Shown here one piece after another: positions 18,496 through 28,910 of a DNA stretch of 64,000 nucleotides (positions are counted from its first letter, which is position 1; each line of letters begins with the position of its first letter). The position numbers were made by a program, and so were the translations under genes. Source of the stretch: Microbacterium sp. cf332 (lineage in GTDB: Bacteria; Actinomycetota; Actinomycetes; Actinomycetales; Microbacteriaceae); NCBI RefSeq assembly GCF_900102175.1, contig NZ_FNKN01000002.1, forward strand, positions 840,314 to 904,313, read 5' to 3'. The notes under the pieces are model-generated. The model did no database searches. It was given only the letters and a program-made list of their open reading frames with translations, and was not told the origin of the DNA.

Positions 18496-19503
18496 ATGGC
18501 CAGTCAGGACTGGTTCGACAAGGACTTCTACAAGGTGCTGGGCGTCGCCAAGGACGTCTCCGACACCGACCTGAAGAAGACCTACCGCAAGCTCGCGCGT
18601 CAGTACCACCCCGACTCGACGCAGGGCGACCCTGCGGCCGAGGCGAAGTTCAAGGAGATCAGCGAGGCGTACTCCGTGCTCTCCGACAAGGAGCAGCGCG
18701 CCGAGTACGACCAGATCCGGGCGATGGGGGCGGGCAACGCCCGCTTCACCGCGGGTGGCCAGGGTGCCGGAGGCTTCGAAGACGTCTTCAGCGCGTTCAA
18801 CCAGGGCGCTCGCGGCGGGACCGGCGCCCGCGGTGCCGACTTCGACGACATCTTCGCGATGTTCAACCAGCAGGGCGGCGGTCGGGGGAGCCGGTTCGGC
18901 TCGGGCGGCTTCGGCCGCTCGAGCGGCGGGTTCCAGGGCTTCGGCGGACCGCAGCGCGGTGCCGACGTCACGGCGCGCACGACGCTCGACTTCGCCACGG
19001 CCGTCCGCGGCGACACCGTCACGCTCCAGGGCGAGGACGGCAAGCCGTTCAAGGTCAAGGTGCCGGCGGGCGTGGCCGACGGTCAGAAGATCCGGCTGCG
19101 CGGTCGTGGGCGTCCCTCGCCCGACGGTGGCGAGCCGGGCGACATCGTCGTCTCGGTCACGGTGCGGCCGCATCCGGTGTTCACGCGTGACGGGCTCAAC
19201 CTGCGGGTCGTGGTGCCGGTCACCTTCACCGAGGCGGCGCTCGGCGCGACGATCGAGGTCCCGACGCTGGGCGGCGATCCCGTCAAGCTGCGCGTTGCCC
19301 CCGGCACGCCCTCGGGCCGGGTGCTGCGCGTCAAGGGACGCGGCGTGAGCACGACGAAAGGCACCGGCGACCTGCTGGCCGAGGTCCAGGTGGCGGTGCC
19401 GACGCACCTCGACGACGAAGCGCGTGCCGCTCTCGAGCGGTTCGCCGAGGTGGAGCCGAACGAGAACCCGCGGGCCGACCTGATGAACAGAGCGCGCGGG
19501 TGA
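18496..19503 (+). CDS. dnaJ: DnaJ-type cochaperone without zinc-finger domain
   Basis: A 335-aa J-domain protein that stimulates the ATPase of DnaK. Residues 8-75 are the J domain with the HPD motif in ARQYHPDSTQG. A Gly/Phe-rich region (about 80-155) follows, then the two C-terminal beta-barrel domains from ADVTARTTLDF on. The four CXXCXGXG repeats of class A DnaJ are absent, so it is a class B (CbpA/DnaJB-like) protein. Start ATG 18496 (MASQDWFDKDFYKVLG) has AGGAGG upstream. Confidence 0.94.
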   Translation: MASQDWFDKDFYKVLGVAKDVSDTDLKKTYRKLARQYHPDSTQGDPAAEAKFKEISEAYSVLSDKEQRAEYDQIRAMGAGNARFTAGGQGAGGFEDVFSAFNQGARGGTGARGADFDDIFAMFNQQGGGRGSRFGSGGFGRSSGGFQGFGGPQRGADVTARTTLDFATAVRGDTVTLQGEDGKPFKVKVPAGVADGQKIRLRGRGRPSPDGGEPGDIVVSVTVRPHPVFTRDGLNLRVVVPVTFTEAALGATIEVPTLGGDPVKLRVAPGTPSGRVLRVKGRGVSTTKGTGDLLAEVQVAVPTHLDDEARAALERFAEVEPNENPRADLMNRARG

Positions 19504-19508
19504 CCCCG

Positions 19509-19553
19509 GAGCGTTCCGACCCGCCCGCTCCCGCGGAGCGCGTCGGAACGCTC
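19509..19553 (+). terminator. Long inverted repeat between dnaJ and hspR
   Basis: GAGCGTTCCGAC (19509-19520) pairs perfectly with GTCGGAACGCTC (19542-19553) around a 21-nt loop. It sits in the only sizeable gap of the operon. It could be a partial terminator or processing stem that lowers hspR output relative to the chaperones; this role is inferred from position. Confidence 0.6.
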
Positions 19554-19586
19554 GCTCCCGCGACATCGCCGAGGAGGTGACAAGCC

Positions 19587-20027
19587 ATGGCTGAAGACGA
19601 CATCGACGAGGACGCCCCGATCTTCGCGATCGCGGCGGCCGCCGAGCTGGCGGCCATGCACGCGCAGACCCTGCGGCAGTACGACCGGCTGGGCCTCGTC
19701 GTGCCCGGCCGGACGCCGGGCGGGTCGCGCCGCTACTCACTGCGGCACATCCGCCAGCTCCGCGAAGTGGCCCGGATGTCGGCGGACGGGATCAGCCTCC
19801 CCGCGATCGCCCGCATCCTCGAGCTCGAGAACGAGGTGGCGGGGCTGCGCCGCGAGGTACGCGATCTCGAGCAGCGGCTGCGCGACGAGATGCAGCAGCG
19901 CCCCGGCGCGCGCGTGTTCGCCGCCGGTGCGACGGGCGCCGTCGTGACCCTGCGCCATGGTGCCCGCGTGCGTCGCGCGACCGAGGTCGTGCTCTACCGC
20001 CGCCCGGCCGATCCCCCCGCCGACTAG
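19587..20027 (+). CDS. hspR: HspR, MerR-family heat-shock repressor
   Basis: A 146-aa repressor. The MerR-type DNA-binding domain spans about residues 10-80 (IAAAAELAAMHAQTLRQYDR then GGSRRYSLRHIRQLREVAR), followed by a dimerising coiled coil (ILELENEVAGLRREVRDLEQ) and a short hydrophobic tail ending in VVLYRRP. It binds HAIR boxes in front of dnaK and clpB, both present in this window. A very good AGGAGGTGA ribosome site precedes ATG 19587. As the last gene of the operon it closes a negative feedback loop. Confidence 0.95.
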   Translation: MAEDDIDEDAPIFAIAAAAELAAMHAQTLRQYDRLGLVVPGRTPGGSRRYSLRHIRQLREVARMSADGISLPAIARILELENEVAGLRREVRDLEQRLRDEMQQRPGARVFAAGATGAVVTLRHGARVRRATEVVLYRRPADPPAD

Positions 20028-20093
20028 CCACCCGAGCCCGCTGCCCCCGCCGCGCCGCTGACCCGACGCGAAGCGTCGTCATCCGGCGTGCGA

Positions 20094-20115
20094 GACGACC
20101 ATGCGCGTCGGCTCG
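20094..20115. repeat. Left arm of 22-bp inverted repeat flanking a broken gene
   Basis: These 22 bases are the exact reverse complement of 20906-20927. The two arms enclose 790 bp that contain only the disrupted gene. The core reads CGACCATGCGCGTCGGCTCG. No transposase is present. Confidence 0.8.
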
Positions 20116-20216
20116 CAGTGCGTCGGTGGCTCCTCCCCAGGAGGGGAGGGGGTGCGAGGGGCACGAGAGGGTGGGATGCGGGATGGATGCGGCGCCGGGC
20201 GCGGCACCGTGAGGGG

Positions 20217-20902
20217 ATGCCGCGCCGTCGCGCTGAGTTGCCCCTGGCCCTTCCCGACGTCTTCACGGTCGAGTTCGCGCGGGCCGCGGGGGTGACGCGG
20301 GGCCGGCTGCGGTCCAGCGATCTGAGCGCGCCGTTCCGCGGTCTCCGGTCGCGCGGCGAGGCCTCCGATGTGCGGGCGCTCGTCACCTCGTACCTGCCGA
20401 AGCTCCGGCCTCGCGAGCACGTCAGCCACGCGACCGCGATCGCCCTCGTGGGTGGCTGGATCCCCGACCGACTGCGCACCGCGGTGGACGTCGCCGTGCC
20501 GCGGCCCTGCGGCCGGGCGCGGGGCCGGAACGTGCGCGGCCACGAGGCGGCGGAGGCTGGCGGCTGGCGGTTCGGCCCGGTGCCCATCGCGCATCCGGCC
20601 GTGGCCTGGTGCCAGGCGGCGGAGCTGATGGACGAGCGCGAGCTCACGATCGCCGCCGACTCGCTCATGAGGCGACACGACCCCGTGCTGTCGCGCGTGC
20701 ATCTCGGGACCGCGGTGGCGCCCGGGTGGTCCTCGAGTACGACGGCCAGCAGCATCGCCTCGACGACACGCAGTACGCGTGTGACGTCGACCGGCTCGAC
20801 GAACTGTCCCGCCTGGGGTGGCGCGTCATCCGCGTGAACAGGACTCACCGCGGCGCATCCCGTCGCGCCATCCTCCTCCGCGCCCGCGATGCGCTCCGGT
20901 GA
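20217..20902 (+). pseudogene. Disrupted DUF559-type protein (AbiEi-like N-terminus, nuclease-like C-terminus)
   Basis: The frame from ATG 20217 (MPRRRAELPLALPDVF) runs through an N-terminal winged-helix-like part to about 20700. A different frame then encodes a clear C-terminal DUF559/Vsr-like segment (VVLEYDGQQHRLDDTQYACD then LSRLGWRVIRVNR), ending at 20902. Family members normally have a further stretch of roughly 80 residues between these parts, which is missing here. So the gene has both an internal deletion and a frameshift near 20700-20730. Intact relatives are common in Microbacteriaceae. Product presumed non-functional; a sequencing error could explain only the frameshift. Confidence 0.7.
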
Positions 20903-20905
20903 GCA

Positions 20906-20927
20906 CGAGCCGACGCGCATGGTCGTC
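20906..20927. repeat. Right arm of 22-bp inverted repeat flanking a broken gene
   Basis: Exact reverse complement of 20094-20115. It starts just after the stop codon of the remnant gene. Confidence 0.8.
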
Positions 20928-20969
20928 ACCTGCGACGGCGAGCGACCGCTCGCGTCGGTTCGCGCGCGG

Positions 20970-21572
20970 TCAGGAGGGAGGGGAGGGCGGGAGGCGAAGG
21001 GTGGGGGCGGACTCGTCGAGGGTCAGGTCGTCGACGACGCGCAACGAGCGGGCCAGGTGGTCGAGCTCGTCGAGCACGGTGCCCACGCGCTCGCGGTCGC
21101 TGCACACGGCCGACAGCGTGACGAGGTGCGTTCCCGTGTCCCAGGTGTACGAGACGAACGGCGGCGTCCGGGGATCGGGCGGCAGCGTCATCACCAGCTT
21201 CTCGCCGACGCCCAGGTAGGGCGAGCGGAAGTCCTCGGTGTCGTCGTACTCCATCGGCATCATCGCGCGGGCGGCGCGTACCTGCGGCGTGGCCTCCTGC
21301 ATCTGCGCGAGCACGACGAGCAGCTCGGGATCGGCCTTCCACATCCAGGCGCGCACCCGTCCGTTCGCGCGGCGCATGAGCATCGGCACGGCCTGGCTGG
21401 CGGCCCACGCGGCGAAGCGCCCGCCGGGCCGTGGTGCTGCGCCGATCGCGGCGTTCGCCTGGCTCAGCAGCATCCCGATGGCCCGCTTCCGGGCACGGCG
21501 GCCGGAGAAGCCGAAGGATTCGGTCACAGCCACCCAGCGGGCGGGGTCGGCATCGGCTTCGAGTCGGGCCAT
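20970..21572 (-). CDS. Conserved hypothetical protein
   Basis: A 200-aa soluble protein whose family I do not recognise by name. It has a basic, Ala-rich N-terminal half (FSGRRARKRAIGMLLSQANA) and a C-terminal half that reads like an alpha/beta fold (EKLVMTLPPDPRTPPFVSYT). No signal peptide or membrane segment is present. The start ATG 21572 lies 6 nt after TAGGCT, a leaderless arrangement seen for many genes here, which supports the gene call. It is divergent from the glycosyltransferase pair. Confidence 0.7.
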   Translation of the reverse strand: MARLEADADPARWVAVTESFGFSGRRARKRAIGMLLSQANAAIGAAPRPGGRFAAWAASQAVPMLMRRANGRVRAWMWKADPELLVVLAQMQEATPQVRAARAMMPMEYDDTEDFRSPYLGVGEKLVMTLPPDPRTPPFVSYTWDTGTHLVTLSAVCSDRERVGTVLDELDHLARSLRVVDDLTLDESAPTLRLPPSPPS

Positions 21573-21734
21573 GCGCTCAGCCTACGGAGCGCGGCTGGAC
21601 ATCCGCTCCCCGCGGGGCCGGTTTCCCCCAACGCCGCCCCGCCTCCGGGGAGCGCCGAGGCCGCTCGGGTAAGCTCGGGGCCGCCGCGTCGGCCACAGTC
21701 GATGCCGCTCCGCCGTACAGATTGGGCCTGACCC

Positions 21735-22949
21735 GTGACCGAATCCACGACGACCGAGGGTGTTCCCGCCGCGAACTCGCGCGCACCCCTGACCATCGTG
21801 ATGGGCGCCGATACCTTCGCCCCTGACGTCAACGGTGCCGCACGCTTCGCCGAGCGGCTCTCGGCCGGGCTCGCCGCCCGCGGCCACGAGGTCCACGTCG
21901 TGACCCCGAGCGTGAAGCATTCGCAGTCGGGTGTCTTCACCGAGAACATCGAGGGCGCCGACATCACCGTGCACCGTCTGCCGGGCTGGCGCTGGTACCC
22001 GCACGACTGGCTGCGCTTCGTGCTGCCCTGGCGCTCGAAGCACTACGCCCGCCAGGTCCTCGACTCGGTCGAGCCGGATGTCGTGCACAGCCAGTCGCAC
22101 ATCGTCATCGGCCGCGGCCTGACCCGCGAGGCGACGAAGCGCGGCATCCCGGTCGTCGCGACGAACCATGTTATGGCCGAGAACGTCATCGACTTCACGA
22201 CGCTGCCGCCGTTCCTCGACAAGATCATCATCAAGCTCTGCTGGGACGACGCCAAGCGCACATTCGACATGTCGCGCGCCGTGACGACTCCGACGCGCAA
22301 GGCCGCGGAGTTCCTGCAGGACACGATCGACATCTCGGGCGTCATCCCCATCAGCTGCGGCATCGACAAGCGCAACTACACGCCCGACCTCACGCCGCGC
22401 GAGCACCGCCGCATCCTGTTCGTCGGGCGCCTCACGACCGAGAAGCACGTCGAGGTGACCCTCAAGGCCGTCGCGAAGCTCGCGCCCGAGCTCGACGTGC
22501 ACTTCGACATCGTCGGCGGCGGCGACCAGCGCCGCAACCTCGAGCAGACCGCGCAGCAGCTCGGCATCACCGACCGCGTGACGTTCTTCGGGCGCACGGA
22601 CGAGGCCGACCTGCGCGCGGCCTACACCCGGGCCGACGTGTTCGCGATCGCGTCGATCGCCGAGCTGCAGTCGATCGCCACGATGGAGGCCATGGCGTCG
22701 GGTCTGCCGGTCGTCGCGGCGGATGCGGTGGCTCTGCCCCACCTGGTGCAGACGGGCGTCAACGGATACCTCTTCGAGCCCGGCAACGTCGACGACCTCG
22801 CCGACAAGCTGCGCCGCGTGCTCACCGCATCACCCGAGGAGTACCTGCGGATGCAGCAGGCCTCACTCGACGGCGTCGAGATCCACGACATCGAGCGCAC
22901 CCTCGACACCTTCGAGAAGCTCTACCGCGGCGAGCCGCTCGACGCGTGA
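21735..22949 (+). CDS. Glycosyltransferase family 4 (glycolipid-type)
   Basis: A 404-aa GT-B glycosyltransferase. The N-terminal acceptor domain opens with TIVMGADTFAPDVNGAARFA and HEVHVVTPS. The nucleotide-sugar domain has ILFVGRLTTEKHVEVTLKA and the E-x7-E region IAELQSIATMEAMASGLPVV. This pattern resembles diacylglycerol or phosphatidylinositol glycosyltransferases that build membrane glycolipids. The acceptor is inferred, not shown. Starts at GTG 21735. Its stop overlaps the next gene's GTG by 4 nt, so the two glycosyltransferases are coupled. Confidence 0.9.
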   Translation: MTESTTTEGVPAANSRAPLTIVMGADTFAPDVNGAARFAERLSAGLAARGHEVHVVTPSVKHSQSGVFTENIEGADITVHRLPGWRWYPHDWLRFVLPWRSKHYARQVLDSVEPDVVHSQSHIVIGRGLTREATKRGIPVVATNHVMAENVIDFTTLPPFLDKIIIKLCWDDAKRTFDMSRAVTTPTRKAAEFLQDTIDISGVIPISCGIDKRNYTPDLTPREHRRILFVGRLTTEKHVEVTLKAVAKLAPELDVHFDIVGGGDQRRNLEQTAQQLGITDRVTFFGRTDEADLRAAYTRADVFAIASIAELQSIATMEAMASGLPVVAADAVALPHLVQTGVNGYLFEPGNVDDLADKLRRVLTASPEEYLRMQQASLDGVEIHDIERTLDTFEKLYRGEPLDA

Positions 22950-24073
22950 CGATGCGGCTCTTTTTCGACGCGCGATACATCCGCACCGACTTCCACGACG
23001 GCATCAGCCGCTTCTCGCACGAGCTCGCGCACGCCGTCTTCGCCGCGGCCGGGGCCGCGAGGATGGCGGAGGATGCCGTGGAGGTCACGTTCATCGTCCA
23101 TGACCCCGCGCAGCTCGCGTTCCTGCCGTCGGGGGCGCCGCACGTGACGCTGCACGCCCCGACCTCGGTGCTCGAGCCGTTCGCCGCGCGGCGCCTCAAC
23201 AGCCATCGGCCCGACGTGGTCTACTCGCCGATGCAGACGATCGGCGCCCTCGGGCGGCGGTTCGCGCTCATCCTGACCCTGCACGACACGATCTACTACC
23301 GGCACCGCACGCCGCCGCGCGACCTGCCGTGGTTCGTGCGGCTGGGGTGGCGCCTGTTCCACCTCTCGTATGCGCCCCAGCGGGCGACGCTCAACGCGGC
23401 CGACGTGGTCGCGACCGTGAGCGAGACGAGCAAGCGGCAGTTCGCCGACGTGAAACTCACCAAGCGTGAGGTCGTGGTGCTGCCCAATGCGCCCCAGCGT
23501 CTGGCCGACCTCGCGCCGGCAGGAGCCATGCCGGGCGCCGCCAAACCGCAGAACATCGTCTACATGGGCTCGTTCATGCCCTATAAGAATGTCGAGACCC
23601 TCGTCCGGGCGATGCGGTGGCTGCCCGGACGCACGCTGCACCTGCTCAGCCGCATCTCGGACGCCCGGCGCGCGGAGCTCGAGAAGCTGGCGCCGGCCGA
23701 CGCCCGCATCGTGTTCCACGGCGGCGTGACGGATGCCGAGTATGCGGCGATCCTCGCCGACGCCGGGATGCTCGCGACGGTGAGCCTCGACGAGGGTTAC
23801 GGCCTGCCGATCGCGGAGGCCCTCGAGCTCGGCGTTCCCGCCGTGGTGAGCGACATGCCGATCTTCCACGAGGTCGGCGGCGGCGGCGCGCTGTACGTGC
23901 CGCCGCGCGATCCCCGGGCATTCGCGGAGGCCGTCGCGTCGCTCGACGACGACGACGCCCGCGCCGCCGTCGTCGCGGCGGGCCGCGAGCACGTCTCCCG
24001 CTTCACCTGGGCGGAATCGGCGTCGCGGCTGCTCGCCGCTTCGCGTCGCGCGCTGGCGCTCCGCTCGCGCTGA
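22946..24073 (+). CDS. Glycosyltransferase, family 1/4 GT-B type
   Basis: A 375-aa glycosyltransferase. It begins FFDARYIRTDFHDGISRFSH, a start common to a clade of actinobacterial mannosyl/glycosyltransferases. The donor domain has IVYMGSFMPYKNVETLVRAM and the E-x7-E motif near DEGYGLPIAEALELGVPAVV. Start GTG 22946 overlaps the previous stop; ATG 22952 is an alternative only two codons later. Together with the preceding enzyme it probably makes a disaccharide headgroup or surface glycan, an inference from coupling. Confidence 0.9.
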   Translation: MTMRLFFDARYIRTDFHDGISRFSHELAHAVFAAAGAARMAEDAVEVTFIVHDPAQLAFLPSGAPHVTLHAPTSVLEPFAARRLNSHRPDVVYSPMQTIGALGRRFALILTLHDTIYYRHRTPPRDLPWFVRLGWRLFHLSYAPQRATLNAADVVATVSETSKRQFADVKLTKREVVVLPNAPQRLADLAPAGAMPGAAKPQNIVYMGSFMPYKNVETLVRAMRWLPGRTLHLLSRISDARRAELEKLAPADARIVFHGGVTDAEYAAILADAGMLATVSLDEGYGLPIAEALELGVPAVVSDMPIFHEVGGGGALYVPPRDPRAFAEAVASLDDDDARAAVVAAGREHVSRFTWAESASRLLAASRRALALRSR

Positions 24074-24299
24074 CGGCCGCCGCACGGCCGGCGAGGTGCC
24101 GGCCCGGAAGGTCGCGGTCCGCTCGCTGCGCCTCGCGCCGACCGGCCAGCGGCTGGGCGGTCTCGCGCGCCCGGGGAGCCAGGCGTGCGGGGTCGGTAGG
24201 GGTGGGGCGGTAGCCGTCGCGCGCGACCACCACGAGGGTGGCCGCCGCGGCGACGACGACGACCGAGAGGACGAGGGCGAGGAGGAGTTCACGGGGCAT
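24003..24299 (-). CDS. Small membrane-anchored protein, uncharacterised
   Basis: A 98-aa protein with one N-terminal transmembrane helix (ELLLALVLSVVVVAAAATLVVV) and a basic, Ala/Arg-rich tail. Its 3' end overlaps the convergent glycosyltransferase gene by 71 nt. The ATG 24299 context (TTTCTGCCATG) is identical to that of the divergent glxA-type gene, which supports the start. No family recognised. The tail composition is low-complexity, so the reading frame is less certain than most. Confidence 0.5.
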   Translation of the reverse strand: MPRELLLALVLSVVVVAAAATLVVVARDGYRPTPTDPARLAPRARETAQPLAGRREAQRADRDLPGRHLAGRAAAVSASGAPARDAKRRAAATPIPPR

Positions 24300-24316
24300 G
24301 GCAGAAACGCTACGAT

Positions 24317-24350
24317 TGTCTCCATCCTGCCGACACTGGCGGGAAAGACA
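24317..24350. promoter_or_regulatory. Possible GlxA-type operator between divergent starts
   Basis: TGTC at 24317-24320 and GACA at 24347-24350 enclose a second symmetric core GCC-N6-GGC. Outside them the two ATG contexts themselves form an 11-bp inverted repeat (24297-24307 and 24363-24373). Nested symmetry in a 63-bp divergent gap suggests autoregulation by the AraC-type gene. Speculative. Confidence 0.4.
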
Positions 24351-24370
24351 GCATCCGAAGGATTTCTGCC

Positions 24371-25369
24371 ATGCACACGGTCGCCTGCGTCGTCCAGCCG
24401 GGATTCGCCCCGTTCGAGTTCGGTCTCGCGTGCGAGGCGTTCGGCCTCGACCGCAGTGACGACGGCATCCCGAACTTCGACTTCCGCGTCGTGGCGCCCG
24501 ATCCCGGGGTGGTCCCCGCCAATCTCGCGTTCTCGCTCAACGTCGAGACGGGGCTCGGCTTCGCGGACGAGGCCGACCTGGTCGTGATCACCCCGATCCC
24601 GCGCGAGAGCTGGGATGCCGTGGACGAACGCGTCAGCGGGGTGGTGCGTCGAGCGGTGGCGCGGGGCGCGTGGGTGCTGACCGTGTGCAGCGGCGCGTTC
24701 GCCGTCGCCGCATCCGGTGTGCTCGACGGCAAACGCGCCACGACCCACTGGCGCTATGCCGACACGATGGCGCGGATGTACCCGGAGATCGAGGTCGACC
24801 CCGACGTGCTCTACGTGCAGTCCGACCGCATCATCACCTCCGCCGGCACCGCGGCCGGACTCGACGCCTGCCTGCACCTGCTGCGGATCGAGCTCGGTGC
24901 CGAGGCCGCCAACACGATCGCGCGCCGGATGGTCGTGCCGCCCCTGCGGGACGGTGGCCAGGCGCAGTTCATCGCGCGGCCACTGCCCGAGGTCGCGTCG
25001 CTCTCGCTCGCACCGATCACCGATTGGATGATCGCCAACCTCGACCTCGACCTGTCGGTCGATCTGCTCGCATCGCGCGCGCACATGTCGCCGCGCACCT
25101 TCGCCCGGCGCTTCAAGGCGGACTACGGCACGACGCCGGCCGCCTGGCTCGGCCGCCAGCGCATCCTCCGAGCCCAGCGCCTGCTGGAGCAGACAGACCT
25201 CGGGCTCGAGCAGATCGCCGCCGACAGCGGCTTCGGTTCGGCCTCCGTGCTGCGCCAGAACTTCGCCCGTGCGCTCGGACTCAGCCCCAGCGCCTATCGT
25301 GCACGATTCGCGTGCACGCCGGAAGCGGCGTCGGCGGCCGGGGTGGCGGCGGAGGCCGTAGCGTCCTGA
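24371..25369 (+). CDS. GlxA-family transcriptional regulator (DJ-1/PfpI-AraC)
   Basis: A 332-aa regulator. The N-terminal DJ-1/PfpI-like domain (residues about 1-170) keeps the nucleophile-elbow motif [15 protein letters not shown]. The C-terminal AraC domain has two helix-turn-helix units, the second with [20 protein letters not shown]. Relatives control catabolism of quaternary amines or amino acids, but the ligand here is unknown. ATG 24371 is followed by [17 protein letters not shown], the usual start. Divergent from a small membrane protein gene. Confidence 0.93.
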   Translation: MHTVACVVQPGFAPFEFGLACEAFGLDRSDDGIPNFDFRVVAPDPGVVPANLAFSLNVETGLGFADEADLVVITPIPRESWDAVDERVSGVVRRAVARGAWVLTVCSGAFAVAASGVLDGKRATTHWRYADTMARMYPEIEVDPDVLYVQSDRIITSAGTAAGLDACLHLLRIELGAEAANTIARRMVVPPLRDGGQAQFIARPLPEVASLSLAPITDWMIANLDLDLSVDLLASRAHMSPRTFARRFKADYGTTPAAWLGRQRILRAQRLLEQTDLGLEQIAADSGFGSASVLRQNFARALGLSPSAYRARFACTPEAASAAGVAAEAVAS

Positions 25370-25381
25370 GCGACACGGTGA

Positions 25382-25406
25382 TAAACTTGAGTCATTCAGG
25401 CTCAAG
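25382..25406 (+). promoter_or_regulatory. clpB -10 box with overlapping HAIR box (HspR operator)
   Basis: CTTGAGT-N7-GCTCAAG (25386-25406) matches the HAIR consensus at 13 of 14 half-site positions, the best in the window. A TAAACT -10 box (25382-25387) overlaps its left arm, so bound HspR would block polymerase. TTTGAGCC follows directly. This links clpB to the dnaK operon as one HspR regulon. Confidence 0.88.
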
Positions 25407-25433
25407 TTTGAGCCGCGAGATTTCAGGAGACGC

Positions 25434-27662
<2,229 letters not shown>

Positions 27663-28052
27663 TCGGGTGTCCGGGGCTGAGCTCGGCGCGGGTCGCGCGC
27701 GCTGCGGTGCGGTGCGCGCGCGGTGCGGTGCGGCCGGCCGGTTCGTTCCGTCCACAGGACGGCTCGGCTTCCGGCGCCTGGCCGCGGCAGCCTGGGGACG
27801 CTGAGCCTGTCGGCGGCCCGGCTGGTCGGCCCCACCGGGGTGGTTCGCGGCTGTACGGGACAGCGGCGAGGTGTCGGCTGAGCCTGGCGCATGACGTCCT
27901 GCGAACAGGCTGAGCGCCGGTCCGGACGCGGCGCGGACCCCCGAGCGACGAACCATCCTGTCGACGGCACGCTGCGACGGTGGATCGGCCGGCGTGCGCA
28001 TGATGGCGAGCCCCGTGAACCGGGCACGCGCGCCGCGTGAGAGTCTGAGAGC
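27663..28052. other. Gene-free stretch after clpB with short repeats
   Basis: I find no supportable gene in these 390 bp. They contain a 13-nt direct repeat GCGGTGCGGTGCG (27704-27716 and 27720-27732). A 19-nt unit at 27799-27817 recurs in the other large gene-free stretch at 46171-46189. Some related partial copies of GCTGAGC/CAGGCTGAGC occur near 27877 and 27906. No T-tailed terminator is evident. Confidence 0.6.
27799..27817. repeat. 19-bp intergenic repeat, copy A
   Basis: CGCTGAGCCTGTCGGCGGC is identical to 46171-46189, 18 kb away. The CTGAGCCTGTCG core resembles the CGACAGGCTCAGCG-type repeat widespread in Microbacteriaceae intergenic DNA; that likeness is from general knowledge, unchecked. 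Confidence 0.65.
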
Positions 28053-28877
28053 ATGCAGACGGTCCGAGCCCTCTGGGGTGCTTCGCATCCGGGACCGTCG
28101 GTCGTCGTCACGACCCTGTCCCTCGCGCTCGGTCTGGCCGTCGGGCTCGAGCCCTGGCGGATGGTGGTGCTCGTCGTATCCGTGTTGCTCGGGCAGCTCT
28201 CGATCGGCATCTCGAACGATGCGATCGACCGGGAGCGCGACCGCGCGGTGGGGCGCACCGACAAGCCGTTGGTGAGAGGCGCCGTGTCGAATCGGACGGC
28301 GTGGCTCGCGGCGGGCGGCTCCTTCGTCATCGCGCTCGCGCTCTCAGCTGTCCTCGGGTGGGGGATGCTGATCGCTCACACGGTGACGATCGCGTCGGGC
28401 TGGGCGTACAACCTCGGGCTGAAGTCGACCCCGGTGTCGGTCGTGCCCTTCCTCGTGAGCTTCGGGCTCTTCCCGTCGCTCGCGACGCTGTCGGCCTCCG
28501 ACCCGTCGCTCGCGGCCCCGTTCGCTGCCGTCGCGGGCGCCGCACTCGGGGCGGCGGTGCACCTGACCAACGTGCTCCCCGACCTCGATGACGACCGCGA
28601 GACCGGCGTCCGCGGCCTGCCGCACATGCTCGGCGCCGCCGCCTCGGTCTTCGTCGCTGTCGCCGGCATCGTCGTCGCAGCGATCGCGGTACTCGCCGGC
28701 GGCAGGGGCGAGGGGCCGCTGCCGTGGCTCTTCTTCGGAGCGGTCCTGGTGCTCGCGATCGCGGTCGTCGTCCGGATGCGGCTGCGCGGCCCCGACCGCG
28801 CCGGCTTCCGCCTCGTCATGGCTGCGGCCCTCGTGCTGGCCGCGCAGTTGGTGGTGGCCGCAGGCTCGCTGCGCTGA
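28053..28877 (+). CDS. UbiA-family prenyltransferase
   Basis: A 274-aa membrane prenyltransferase with about eight helices. The first Asp-rich motif is NDAIDRERDRAVGRTDKP (residues 55-72, with Asp56, Asp59 and Asp63) and the second is PDLDDDRETG (about 176-185). Both bind Mg2+ and the prenyl diphosphate. It would attach an isoprenoid chain to an aromatic or quinone acceptor. It converges on the type III PKS operon, so the acceptor may be the alkylresorcinol or quinone made there. Starts at ATG 28053. Confidence 0.9.
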   Translation: MQTVRALWGASHPGPSVVVTTLSLALGLAVGLEPWRMVVLVVSVLLGQLSIGISNDAIDRERDRAVGRTDKPLVRGAVSNRTAWLAAGGSFVIALALSAVLGWGMLIAHTVTIASGWAYNLGLKSTPVSVVPFLVSFGLFPSLATLSASDPSLAAPFAAVAGAALGAAVHLTNVLPDLDDDRETGVRGLPHMLGAAASVFVAVAGIVVAAIAVLAGGRGEGPLPWLFFGAVLVLAIAVVVRMRLRGPDRAGFRLVMAAALVLAAQLVVAAGSLR

Positions 28878-28910
28878 CCGAGCACACCCCTGCGTGCCGA
28901 GCACACCCCT
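28878..28910. repeat. Two tandem 14-nt repeats between convergent genes
   Basis: CCGAGCACACCCCT occurs at 28878-28891 and again at 28897-28910, period 19. It starts right after the prenyltransferase stop codon. Function unknown. Confidence 0.6.

Noticed and set aside
20094..20927. Complete insertion sequence
   Set aside because: Inverted repeats are present but there is no transposase, and I see no target-site duplication.
21735..24073. The glycosyltransferase pair as a full exopolysaccharide cluster
   Set aside because: No flippase, polymerase or further sugar enzymes are beside them; two coupled enzymes fit a glycolipid better.
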